Assembly (NCBI GenBank): GCA_026224775.1
Contig: JAMFRP010000003.1
Location: forward strand, 1-64,000
Length of the DNA: 64,000 nucleotides
From: Bacteroidota bacterium
GTDB lineage: Bacteria > Bacteroidota > Bacteroidia > Sphingobacteriales > Sphingobacteriaceae
Direction: 5' to 3'
Shown: positions 19,357 to 28,115 of the stretch, one piece after another
Numbering within the stretch: the first letter of the stretch is position 1
Layout: every line of letters begins with the position of its first letter
The notes under the pieces: model-generated
The model's database searches: none
What the model saw: only the letters and a program-made list of their open reading frames with translations
Told to the model about the DNA's origin: nothing
Made by a program: the position numbers and the translations under genes

Positions 19357-21060
19357 TTACAATTTCACAAATCCCCATTGCTGGTTTTTGCCGCCATTAT
19401 AATCATATTGGTCAACCGCGCTGCCATTTCTGAATGGAATTGCCGCATTGTTCCCTAATGTAACTTCCAAAGCTTTTCCACTATTTACATTAATAATCTT
19501 ATAGAACCCATTGTCGGTTGGCTGGATTAACCAGTTTTGATTGTTTCCGCCCGTACCTGTGTAACTCCATATATCCGCAGTACCGCCGTTAGCGCCGGAC
19601 CAACCATTTATTTCCAAACACTCGCCCGAAACGTGCATTGGTGTTAGCAGGTAGCTGCCATTTGCCGCACTCTGCACTTTAAATTGCTGGTTTTGGCCGC
19701 TTAAATAATCCCACTGGTCCGCCAAGGATCCATTAGCGGTGCCCCAGCCGGCAATCTCTAAAGCCTTGAAACTGTACCTGTTGATAATCTGGTACACACC
19801 ACCAACTTGGAATGCAGGGGATACGCCAGTTTGTGCTCCCTGCACAAGGGCCGCTAAATCCCGTTGATCTTGTACCGCATAAGTCGACCTGTTAATGATC
19901 GAACCGGTATCCCACAGAAAAGGCAGCATACCATTGGCCAATGCCTGGTGCATATTGTAATTATACCAATACGCCCTGGAAGCAAGATTGAAGTTTAAAT
20001 AATCTCCCGTAAGATTCTGGGTCTCAACTGCAAATTCGCCCATGACTACCGGGATGCCATTGTTAACAAACTTTGTCTTCATCATTTGAAAATAGCTACT
20101 AAGGGTCGATTCCTCACCCCAGGTGGGATTGTGCGCAACATCGAAAGTGGTGTGATATCCCGAGCCCCAATAATAAAACATGTTTCCCCATGATTGGTCC
20201 GAAGTCATCAAACAGAAGTTGTAGGGAGTGTAGTTATGAACCTCCACCATCAAACGATTGGATGCCTGATCTGTTGGCATCGTGTTCATCAGATTGTTTG
20301 TTGCCACGATATCGGCGCCATTGGGGCCCTGAACAACCAAAGTCCTGTAGCTGTTGTGCCCGCCGGTTGACCTCACCGCGTTGATAAAAGTTTGATGATA
20401 AGAAAGCAGAACGCTCATTGCAGCGGCAGTGGTTCCACCAGGTTCGTTGGTGCTGGCAAACAGTAGGTGTTGATCAAAACCACGCATTTGCGTTGCAATT
20501 TGCTCCCAAAGCGCCTTTTGCTTGGCATTGGTTACAGCTTGCATGGTAACCGTATCATTGCTTTGCAACCATCCGTTATCCCAATGTATATTTAATATGA
20601 CATACATGCCGTCGTTAACGCAGTATTGCACAACCTGCTGCACGCGTGCAAGCCAGGCCGGGTCTATTTGCTCAGTAGTTCTATTGGTTATATGTGACCA
20701 ATCCCACTGACAAGGTATCCGTACCGCGTTAAAACCGCTTTGTTTATAGCTATCAATTAGCGCCTGGGTAATCATGGGGTTTCCCCACCCTTGTTCGTTG
20801 TTGACAGCTTCCATTGTGTTGCCGATATTAATCCCTAACGTGATATTTGAGGCGATCTGGACTGCGGTACTGGTCATCCCTGTTTGATCGGGCGGAAGCG
20901 GTGAAGTATTGTAACTGGGGTAACTGGAAGCGTCGAATGCTTTACTAGCTGTGTTTGTAATAAGCGGTTTAACGCTTGAACTAGCAATTTCTTGCTTGCT
21001 GCATCTTGTCAATGCCGGGATTGCCAGGATGCATAAAAAATAATTTAGATTTCTTTTCAT
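19357..21060 (-). CDS. GH5 endo-glucanase with C-terminal ricin-type lectin domain
   Basis: 567 residues. The N-terminus looks like an export signal (ILAIPALTRC); Arg before Cys20 makes the lipobox non-standard, so lipidation is uncertain. The GH5 domain covers about 50-410 with acid/base Glu206 (A-S-T-N-E-P) and nucleophile Glu342 (V-V-M-G-E-F). A beta-trefoil RICIN/CBM13-like domain fills 426-567, with three Q-x-W-type repeats (N-Q-Q-F, N-Q-N-W, N-Q-Q-W). The catalytic part is clearly related to the BACON-GH5 at 1269. This locus therefore has two paralogous endo-enzymes carrying different accessory domains. Confidence 0.9.
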   Translation of the reverse strand: MKRNLNYFLCILAIPALTRCSKQEIASSSVKPLITNTASKAFDASSYPSYNTSPLPPDQTGMTSTAVQIASNITLGINIGNTMEAVNNEQGWGNPMITQALIDSYKQSGFNAVRIPCQWDWSHITNRTTEQIDPAWLARVQQVVQYCVNDGMYVILNIHWDNGWLQSNDTVTMQAVTNAKQKALWEQIATQMRGFDQHLLFASTNEPGGTTAAAMSVLLSYHQTFINAVRSTGGHNSYRTLVVQGPNGADIVATNNLMNTMPTDQASNRLMVEVHNYTPYNFCLMTSDQSWGNMFYYWGSGYHTTFDVAHNPTWGEESTLSSYFQMMKTKFVNNGIPVVMGEFAVETQNLTGDYLNFNLASRAYWYNYNMHQALANGMLPFLWDTGSIINRSTYAVQDQRDLAALVQGAQTGVSPAFQVGGVYQIINRYSFKALEIAGWGTANGSLADQWDYLSGQNQQFKVQSAANGSYLLTPMHVSGECLEINGWSGANGGTADIWSYTGTGGNNQNWLIQPTDNGFYKIINVNSGKALEVTLGNNAAIPFRNGSAVDQYDYNGGKNQQWGFVKL

Positions 21061-21499
21061 ATAAAATTTGGTTAAGTCGCGACGTAGTAGTTTGTCGCTG
21101 TGAATAATTGGTTATTTGCAATTGAAGATGTTAAGCAAAGAGATGAATTAAGGAAATTTGCTATGTACCCACTAGGTTTTACATAAGTACTGATCATGGT
21201 AGTTTGATTTATTACCGACTTCAGGCCGGTATTTTCTACGTTAATACCATCACTGTTGCAAATAATGACCTTAATCAGCTCTTTTTTTAATGTAAAAAAA
21301 GAGTTGATTAATATTTCTTGCAAGGCACAACAGTAGTTTTTTACAGTATTATACTGACTAAAAAAAACTAATAATAAGCCGGTAACCTTTCTGGCTACAG
21401 AAGAGTTTAATATCAGCTTCATTTTTTAATATGAAATCAAAACAGGTCTGAACAGGCGTATATGTATAATTGGTCAAATTTTCTTTTCCGCTAGGCGGA
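21061..21499 (-). promoter_or_regulatory. Long leader of the GH5-GH51 unit, with a strong AT-rich hairpin
   Basis: About 440 bases lie between the predicted promoter in copy B and the GH5 start. Bases 21275-21308 form a near-perfect stem (core CTCTTTTTTTA / TAAAAAAAGAG, 3-base loop; 15 of 16 arm positions pair). A 116-codon open frame (21072-21422) ends 11 bases before GH5. It has no recognisable domain and a composition that does not look like a real protein, so I treat it as unproven. Confidence 0.4.
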
Positions 21500-21693
21500 C
21501 GAATAGTTAATAAAAACAAACGTACTTTAATGGCATCGAGCAAAGGCGTTGAAATAACAGCCAAAATTCAACTACAATATTTTAGGCACTACTGAGTTTA
21601 TTAATCTGGCATTAAAATTATAGAAGAGAAAAATGATTGAACGGGTACAAAAGTCCTTAAATAGAGTACGAAACGTTCAATTTGAAAGAAAAT
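21500..21693 (-). promoter_or_regulatory. Shared upstream element, copy B (GH5-GH51 unit)
   Basis: Counterpart of copy A. It has the block from 21597 to 21692, and GAATAGTTAATAAAAACAAAC at 21501-21521. On the minus strand 21517-21524 reads TACGTTTG, a perfect Bacteroidota -7 box (TAnnTTTG), placing the transcript start near 21510. The conserved block 160 bases upstream is then a distal activator site. Confidence 0.7.
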
Positions 21694-21973
21694 ATCAGCT
21701 TCTATCCGGGAAAGCTTGTCTTTTAACCAAACAATCACGGCAAGCCGAAAGTGGGAGCGTGTATTAAAATAAGGATTTGTATATCAACTACAAGAAACAA
21801 AATTACGCAAGTCCAGAGCTCTTCATCCACCGTTATAAAGATGGATGAAAAGAATTGGTTAGCGTAATTAATACCAAAATTACCCTAGTCAGTACGCTCT
21901 ACTAGGTATGCTTGTTCCTTTAAAACTGACAGCTGAGTCGGGGGTTTCAATTGACTTTAAAAATAGCATATTT

Positions 21974-23647
21974 TCATTTCAATTCATAAGTAACCACTTT
22001 ATAGATCGCAGGAGTTTGAACTTCTGTACTCTTAGCTGATTCCGATGCAGGTTGATTTGGGCCTGGCTGAGGAGGAACTATTTGTCCCTCTAAAGTCTGA
22101 GAAATCATTGCTTTACGCCCTGTCATAATTAAACATTCATTATGCCAGGTTTCGTCACCATTAAGCATACGGGTCGTTACCCAATGATCTCCTTCAAACC
22201 CTCCTTCAAACACCTGGCCAATGCGAATATTTTTTGATGGATTTTGGGATTCAAATCTTAGTTGTGCAGTAATCCCCGCTACTATATATTCATCCGGAGC
22301 AGTTTGAATAACCAGGCCATATCCTGTATTGTCCCAATTATTATAGGCTACAATTACTTTATCCCCGCCAAATACAAGCGTGTCGGTGGTACTATTTTTA
22401 GTGCGCATAAAACCCCGCATTTTACCTGTACCCTGATATTTTAATAGGTAAGGCATTAATTCATTTATAACAGATATTGCCTGCCGATAGGCCAAATTGG
22501 TATAAGCATCTTCAATACCAAATGGAGAAAAGCAAATGGCATCATGCTCTGCATAGGCATAAAAAGCCCGTGCCTGTTCAGTAGTACTTTCGGGAATAAA
22601 AAGTGGGTTATCAGAACGATGGTACATCGACAATATTTCTTTATAATTAGGCGCATAAATATCAGGTGCGCATATATCGATATCAGGCGCAATGGCTTTG
22701 TAAATATCAATTACTCTGGATACAGGCCCACCGTTTGGATATACTCCGGGTAAATCAGTAGCTTTTTGAACCAACCAGGCATTTACATACATTGGAAGGT
22801 TTAATTCTTTTTTGCCTAAGCGGCATATTTCATTTATATATTTGGCAGATTGCCAGGTCATGAAGAAATTTTGTGCACTTTTCATGGTATCCGCAAATAT
22901 CTCCGACCATGTTCCTTTAGTTTTGCTCCCATTTTTTTGCCAAACATATTTGATTTCAGGGCTCAGATTATTTGTATTTTTTTGTAAATACCGGATTAAG
23001 GTTTCCGGAACCTGAGAATTAAATAAATCAAATGCTTGTTTATTGTAATCAATATCCTGGAATGCTCCAACTTCGTTTTCGGCTTGAATCATTACAACAG
23101 TATGCTCTTTGTCTACCTCCTTTATTCGTCTCATTAATTGTACAAATGCCTTAGCATCTGCAATTTGCGCTTCCTTGCAAAAAGGTGAAATTACTTCGCC
23201 GGTACTCCCATTACTTTGCTTCAGTTTAAAAAAACGTTTTGAATCTTTTTTTACCCAAAGTGGCGGGTACGTGGAAAGTCCATTTTTCCAGCTTCCAAAC
23301 CAGAGAAGACAAAGTTTTAGTTTGTTTTCGCGCGCTTGGGATATGATCCCATCAATGATCGAATAGTCAAATTTCCCCTCCTGAGGTTCGAATTGTTCCC
23401 ATGCAATAGATGCGAGAACTGTATTAAGCCCCATTTCTTTTAATTTGGGAAAAATGGGTTTTAAATATGTTAAATTGGAGGATGTAGAGTTATGTAATTC
23501 TCCGGCAACCATAATAAATGGCTTACCATCAACATACAATCTGTTTATATTACCCTCATGCTTTAATTGAGGTAATTCCTGCGCGTATAAATAATGAAGT
23601 TGTATAGCTGTAGAAAATAAAAGAGTAAGTAGAATTAACTTTTTCAT
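21974..23647 (-). CDS. GH35-like beta-galactosidase (DUF5597-type C-terminus)
   Basis: 557 residues with a signal peptide (to about residue 22, L-Y-A-Q). The barrel opens with L-Y-V-D-G-K-P-F and has acid/base Glu192 in A-E-N-E-V-G and nucleophile Glu353 in F-I-P-E-S. The C-terminal part resembles DUF5597, the extension seen on GH35 beta-galactosidases of xyloglucan loci in other genera. It would remove the galactose that caps xylose side chains, after fucose has gone. The start codon overlaps the stop of the GH97 remnant by four bases (ATGA), so it is translationally coupled to a broken gene. Confidence 0.88.
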   Translation of the reverse strand: MKKLILLTLLFSTAIQLHYLYAQELPQLKHEGNINRLYVDGKPFIMVAGELHNSTSSNLTYLKPIFPKLKEMGLNTVLASIAWEQFEPQEGKFDYSIIDGIISQARENKLKLCLLWFGSWKNGLSTYPPLWVKKDSKRFFKLKQSNGSTGEVISPFCKEAQIADAKAFVQLMRRIKEVDKEHTVVMIQAENEVGAFQDIDYNKQAFDLFNSQVPETLIRYLQKNTNNLSPEIKYVWQKNGSKTKGTWSEIFADTMKSAQNFFMTWQSAKYINEICRLGKKELNLPMYVNAWLVQKATDLPGVYPNGGPVSRVIDIYKAIAPDIDICAPDIYAPNYKEILSMYHRSDNPLFIPESTTEQARAFYAYAEHDAICFSPFGIEDAYTNLAYRQAISVINELMPYLLKYQGTGKMRGFMRTKNSTTDTLVFGGDKVIVAYNNWDNTGYGLVIQTAPDEYIVAGITAQLRFESQNPSKNIRIGQVFEGGFEGDHWVTTRMLNGDETWHNECLIMTGRKAMISQTLEGQIVPPQPGPNQPASESAKSTEVQTPAIYKVVTYELK

Positions 23648-23835
23648 AAAATAAATGTTTCTGATGATTTCAACAAAAAAATAAATACTTGTTGCATGTT
23701 TAATTTGTAATATAATTTGCCAACGCTTTCCACAACAGTTCTTTTATCGGGCGATAACAGCTTAAAAGTTTGTGCAAAACAAGGAACTGCCAGTAAAACG
23801 AAAGCACTCAGGATATAGTAAAATTTCAGATTCAT
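23644..23835 (-). pseudogene. GH97 glycoside hydrolase remnant (N-terminus only)
   Basis: 63 codons: a complete signal peptide (FVLLAVPCFAQ), then L-L-S-P-D-K-R-T-V-V-E-S-V-G-K-L-Y-Y, which matches the start of the GH97 N-terminal domain (S-P-D-G...G-K-L-x-Y). After about residue 46 the similarity stops and the frame runs into the GH35 start. Intact GH97 enzymes are about 650-700 residues, so more than 90 percent is lost, apparently by an internal deletion that joined the head of GH97 to GH35. The short product can have no hydrolase activity. Confidence 0.7.
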
Positions 23836-23844
23836 AATAACATG

Positions 23845-25491
23845 CTAAATAGCTCCTTCAATTTTTAAAGCGAATGCATCTTTACCCGGAGCCTGTTCCG
23901 GCAATTTGACCTTCAGGCCGGCCGCAGTTTGCTCAAAACTCAACTTATCATTTCCAAGTAGTTTCACCTCGCTTACGTGCCCGGTCAGAGCACTCGCCGC
24001 TAATTTTTTAATTAGGATGCTATTATCTTTTGGCCATCCCATCATAATAGCATAAAGCGTTTTGTCTTTGGTCGTAAAGCGAAAATCTTCAGCTCCAAGT
24101 GGTCTGCCCTTACCTTCGTTAAAACCCTGCTCACTTATCGGTGCCGCCGATTCTATAGCCGGGCCCTCACCAAACACGTTCCAGGGCCGTGTACCATAAA
24201 TAGATTCACTGTTGATCTGCATCCAGGCGGCAATTTCTTCCACAACCGCGCGTTCTTCGCTGTCAATAGTGCCATCACCACGTACCGGGATATTTAATAG
24301 CAAATTGCCATTTTTGCTTACCACATCTACCAATGTATGGATCACTGTTTTGGCACTTTTATAGCCCTTGTTATCAAACAAACGGCGATCATAATGCCAA
24401 CCGCCAATACAAGTATCCGTTTGCCAGGGCAGTGGCTCAATCTGGTTGCTTTGCCCGCGTTCAATATCCCATATCATACATTTGCGCTGCTGCTCATCCA
24501 GTATCTTGCCAAAGAGAGCAGCTTGCAACTTGCCGTGCTTTTTGATACTGGTATTATACATATGTGCGGCAAGTTTTAAGCCCACATCACTTATTGGCCA
24601 AAGCGGTAACACAGTGTCATCAAAATAAATAAGTTCGGGGTCGTACTTGTCGATCAGTTCAATAGTGCGGTTAAAAAATTTATCGCAATAGGCTTTATCA
24701 GGTACACTTGCGCCATTGCCCCAGGCCCAATGGCGGCCCATGCTGTCATCATCAAGACTATCCTGACTCAAGGCATGGTTTTGTGCATACAACTCCTGTG
24801 GATCATACCCGTCCCACCATTTACCTATACCTTCTGCCTTGTGAAGCTTGCCATCATAAGGGATGCCCGCGTAAGGTCCACTTTTATCCGCCCGTTGGGC
24901 AACCTCATACCAGGTCCATGGGTGCGAGGCGTGAACTGTGACACCAAAAGGCAGATCATGTTGTTTAGCCGCCTTGGCCCAGCCGCCGATCAGATCTTTC
25001 TTAGGGCCAATTTTTGTAGAATTCCATTGCTGATATTTGCTATCATACAAATCAAAGTTATCATGATGATTAGCCAAAGCCATAAAGTATTTGGCACCGG
25101 CACGTTTGTATAAGCCAACCAATTCACCGGGATCCCAGTTCTCGGCTTTCCAATCGTTGATCACATCCTTAAACCCGAATTTTGAAGGATGCCCATATTT
25201 TTGAATGTGGTATTTATACTGGTCACTACCCTCCTCATACATCCCCCTGCCATACCAGTCACCACGTTCGGGCTGACATTGCGGCCCCCAATGCGCCCAT
25301 ATCCCAAATTTGGCATCGCGAAACCAATCGGGAACTTGATATTGCGCCAATGACTTCCATGTTGGTTGAAATGGCCCTGCGCCAATACCTGGATTTGAAT
25401 GGGAAGGCAATAGATTGCTGCCATAGAGCTTCGATAGATACAAAGAGGATAATCCTGTAGCTAACCCCTTTATGAGCGTTCTTCTTTTCAT
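23845..25491 (-). CDS. GH29 alpha-L-fucosidase
   Basis: 548 residues. The N-terminus (MKRRTLIKGLATGLSS) has a twin-arginine-like start, suggesting Tat export. GH29 features are D-A-K-F-G-I-W-A-H-W-G-P near 59-70, A-N-H-H-D-N-F near 140-146, and the nucleophile Asp291 in E-L-I-Y-F-D-D. It releases terminal alpha-L-fucose. The gene sits in the fucose unit, 71 bases after the zinc dehydrogenase and 9 bases before the GH97 remnant. It probably starts side-chain stripping of fucosylated oligosaccharides and feeds the fucose catabolic enzymes encoded upstream. Confidence 0.93.
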   Translation of the reverse strand: MKRRTLIKGLATGLSSLYLSKLYGSNLLPSHSNPGIGAGPFQPTWKSLAQYQVPDWFRDAKFGIWAHWGPQCQPERGDWYGRGMYEEGSDQYKYHIQKYGHPSKFGFKDVINDWKAENWDPGELVGLYKRAGAKYFMALANHHDNFDLYDSKYQQWNSTKIGPKKDLIGGWAKAAKQHDLPFGVTVHASHPWTWYEVAQRADKSGPYAGIPYDGKLHKAEGIGKWWDGYDPQELYAQNHALSQDSLDDDSMGRHWAWGNGASVPDKAYCDKFFNRTIELIDKYDPELIYFDDTVLPLWPISDVGLKLAAHMYNTSIKKHGKLQAALFGKILDEQQRKCMIWDIERGQSNQIEPLPWQTDTCIGGWHYDRRLFDNKGYKSAKTVIHTLVDVVSKNGNLLLNIPVRGDGTIDSEERAVVEEIAAWMQINSESIYGTRPWNVFGEGPAIESAAPISEQGFNEGKGRPLGAEDFRFTTKDKTLYAIMMGWPKDNSILIKKLAASALTGHVSEVKLLGNDKLSFEQTAAGLKVKLPEQAPGKDAFALKIEGAI

Positions 25492-25562
25492 TGAAAATAA
25501 TTTAATTATTAGTTATATATAATCCTTTTGCATAGCAAGCAGTCCTGGTTTTCAGATCATAT

Positions 25563-26588
25563 TTAATAAGGATCGTCCATTGAAACCATAGCTTTTATCA
25601 CGCGGCTTTCCGGTTTTAGCCAACTTGCAAAGTCTCTTTTAGCCTCACTGAATTTCACCCTGTGGGTTATATACTTTAAAGGGCTAATCAAACCCTTTCT
25701 AATAGAATTGATAACATAATCAAAATCCAATTCGGTGGCATTTCTGCTGCTCATCAAAGTTGCTTCCCGTTTATGAAATTCGGGATGACTGAAGCAGATA
25801 TCCCCTTTTTGCAATCCTATTAAGACATACCTGCCTCCATGTGCCAGGTATTGAAAGGCGTTATTAATAGCTTTAAGATTTCCTGTCGCTTCAACAACTA
25901 CAGTTGGCATATCTCCACCGGTTATATCTTTTAATTGTTGTATCACATCAACAGAGGAGGCATTAATGGTATAATCTACATTAAGTATTTCCCGGCAAAA
26001 ATTAAGTCGCTCTTCATTAATATCTAAGGCAATTACTTTTGCACCGCGTAGCTTGGCAAACTCCATCGTGCCTAAACCAATAGGCCCCGCACCAATGATC
26101 AACACAAACTCACCACCTGTAACGGCTGCACGTCTGATGCCGTGAGCACCAATGGCCAATGGCTCAACAAGTGCCAGCTCATCAAAACTAAGTCCCTCAC
26201 CATGCAGCAAGGTATGCGAAGGAACCATCAGATATTCAGCCATCCCCCCATCTATATGTACGCCGCAAACTTGAATGCTAACACAACAATTCGTATTGCC
26301 AGACCGGCACGCTATGCAATACCCGCAACTAAAGTATGGCGTAAAAGTTACGCTTTCATTGATTTCAAATCCAGGTGCATTATCAAATGCCACTAATTCT
26401 CCGGAGAGTTCGTGCCCCAACACACGGGGGTAGTTAAAAAAAGGTTGCGTACCTTCAAATGCATGCAAGTCGGTTCCGCAAATGCCAATCCTTTTGATCT
26501 TGATAATCGCATGATCCTTGATTAACACCGGCTTCTGGCGTTCTCCATAATCAAGTATTCCTGGTTCAACACATGTTAATATTTCCAT
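25563..26588 (-). CDS. Zinc-dependent sugar/alcohol dehydrogenase (MDR family)
   Basis: 341 residues of a medium-chain dehydrogenase: catalytic zinc site G-I-C-G-T-D (near 36-41) and G-H-E (near 59), structural zinc cysteines C-G-Y-C-I-A-C-x7-C, and a Rossmann motif G-A-G-P-I-G-L-G near 157-164. Close types are L-galactonate, L-idonate and related sugar-acid dehydrogenases. Lying in the fucose unit it may oxidise a fucose-derived acid or keto-acid, for example 2-keto-3-deoxy-fuconate. The exact substrate cannot be read from sequence. Confidence 0.85.
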   Translation of the reverse strand: MEILTCVEPGILDYGERQKPVLIKDHAIIKIKRIGICGTDLHAFEGTQPFFNYPRVLGHELSGELVAFDNAPGFEINESVTFTPYFSCGYCIACRSGNTNCCVSIQVCGVHIDGGMAEYLMVPSHTLLHGEGLSFDELALVEPLAIGAHGIRRAAVTGGEFVLIIGAGPIGLGTMEFAKLRGAKVIALDINEERLNFCREILNVDYTINASSVDVIQQLKDITGGDMPTVVVEATGNLKAINNAFQYLAHGGRYVLIGLQKGDICFSHPEFHKREATLMSSRNATELDFDYVINSIRKGLISPLKYITHRVKFSEAKRDFASWLKPESRVIKAMVSMDDPY

Positions 26589-26722
26589 TTATTCCGGTGC
26601 TTGTATTTATAAAACTTAATGGTACTTCTGATAAAACTCTTCAATTAAGCGTCATACGATCTATCCAAGCCTAACCGGGCCGTATTGCCAGAAATCCTGG
26701 TGCAAATCAATCTTAACCTATA

Positions 26723-27061
26723 TCAACCTAATTGAAATATCTTATCCATCAATACCCACTTCTCGCCTGGCTTGGCCCATTTCAGCGGCTGCTGAAATTT
26801 CCACATCAATTCCTCCCATTCCTGAACATCTGGATTACTGGCATCAGCCGCCGCTTTCCTCCCGAAATCAAATGTTTCATTGGTAGCCATTATCATAAAC
26901 AGGCGGTTACCGGTACGATAGATCTGCATATCGGTAATACCCGCATCCTTGATACTCCTCATGATAGCGGGCCGGGCATTTTCACTTTTATGCCAATGCT
27001 CATACTCTGCTATCAATGCAGGGTCGTCCTTCAAATCGACTGCTAAACAATATCTTTTCAT
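26723..27061 (-). CDS. RhaM-family sugar mutarotase (probable L-fucose mutarotase)
   Basis: 112 residues matching the L-rhamnose mutarotase family over its whole length (L-K-D-D-P-A-L-I-A-E-Y-E-x-W-H, and the end motif W-V-L-M-D-K-I-F). Such enzymes interconvert alpha and beta anomers of a 6-deoxy-sugar. Its ATG shares one base with the aldo/keto reductase stop (TAATG), so the two are translated together. That coupling, and the FucP and GH29 neighbours, favour L-fucose as substrate; no rhamnose genes are present. Confidence 0.88.
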   Translation of the reverse strand: MKRYCLAVDLKDDPALIAEYEHWHKSENARPAIMRSIKDAGITDMQIYRTGNRLFMIMATNETFDFGRKAAADASNPDVQEWEELMWKFQQPLKWAKPGEKWVLMDKIFQLG

Positions 27062-28110
27062 TAGCTAATGCTTGCGTATTCAAAATACTTTTTATCGATC
27101 AATTCCTGGCTGATCATTTCATCCCAGAATGCTTTTGGTACACTCTCCGCTCCCATTGCTATATTATCCTTAACTCTTTTGGGGTTAGTAGTGCTCAGGG
27201 CAATGCTTTTAACGCCTGGTGCCATTAAGGCAAACTGCACGCAGGCCTCGGCAGGTTTTATATTGTATTTAGCGCAGAGCTTAAAAAAATCCTCGCGCCA
27301 TTTTACCAGTACTTTATTTTGAGGTTCATCAGCAGCTATAAGTTTATAGTCGAAATAATCGCCCCCAATTAAATAGCCGGAATGGAACACCGCGGAGTTG
27401 ATGATCTGCACACCATCATCTTCCAGTCTTTTCATAAAATCGAGCAAGGGCCTCGGGTGGCTTTTAATGGTCATGCTGTTGGCTATCATCACCCAATCCA
27501 GGTCAACATCATTATAAACCCGTTCTATGGAGCGCCAGTCTTTAGCGCCAACGCCTATTGCTTTAACCTTACCATCGCGTTTTAAGGTTTCAAGCGCACG
27601 GTAAGCTTCCAGAATATCGCTGTATAACTTTTCATCCTCATCGGCCGATTGCGCTTTAGCCAGGTACTCATCCGGATCATGTACCGATACCATTTGCGGG
27701 ATATAACCGTTCAGCAATTCATTGCCCTGCTCAAAACACTCAAGTATGCCATCATAGCTGATATGCTGCTCCGCGTCATATTTTAGATCGCACCAAACGC
27801 CGGGCTCAAAGGTTGGTTCAGGTGTTTTTAGCGCTGTACGTACCCATCCTAATTTATTGCTGATGATCACATCTTCCGGATCAACATTTAAGGCCTTTAA
27901 ACATTTACCCAATGATTCAAGCGCTAACCCGGCACCATATTTACCGGCCGAATCAAAGATGAGCTTGCCGTTGGTATGGGTAATGCATTCCTTTACTATT
28001 TCTTGTTTTATCTCATCGGGCAAGGCCACAAACAAATTCCCTAAACCGCTGGTGCCGAAAACTACCGGCGGCATATCAAAAGTGTATGGCGTGAAATTTT
28101 TATCAGGCAT
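27061..28110 (-). CDS. Aldo/keto reductase, probable L-fucose 1-dehydrogenase
   Basis: 349 residues of the aldo/keto reductase superfamily, the subgroup that contains D-threo-aldose/L-fucose and pyridoxal dehydrogenases. Landmarks are G-T-S-G-L-G-N near the start, D-S-A-G-K-Y-G near 53-59, and the V-H-D-P-D segment. It would oxidise L-fucose to L-fuconolactone, the first step of the non-phosphorylating route. It is 5 bases from the permease gene and overlaps the mutarotase gene, giving a compact uptake-anomerisation-oxidation trio. Confidence 0.85.
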   Translation of the reverse strand: MPDKNFTPYTFDMPPVVFGTSGLGNLFVALPDEIKQEIVKECITHTNGKLIFDSAGKYGAGLALESLGKCLKALNVDPEDVIISNKLGWVRTALKTPEPTFEPGVWCDLKYDAEQHISYDGILECFEQGNELLNGYIPQMVSVHDPDEYLAKAQSADEDEKLYSDILEAYRALETLKRDGKVKAIGVGAKDWRSIERVYNDVDLDWVMIANSMTIKSHPRPLLDFMKRLEDDGVQIINSAVFHSGYLIGGDYFDYKLIAADEPQNKVLVKWREDFFKLCAKYNIKPAEACVQFALMAPGVKSIALSTTNPKRVKDNIAMGAESVPKAFWDEMISQELIDKKYFEYASIS

Positions 28111-28115
28111 AATAA

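Noticed and set aside
21072..21422. 116-codon frame directly upstream of GH5
   Set aside because: No family resemblance and it contains the hairpin sequence; kept only as a comment on the leader.
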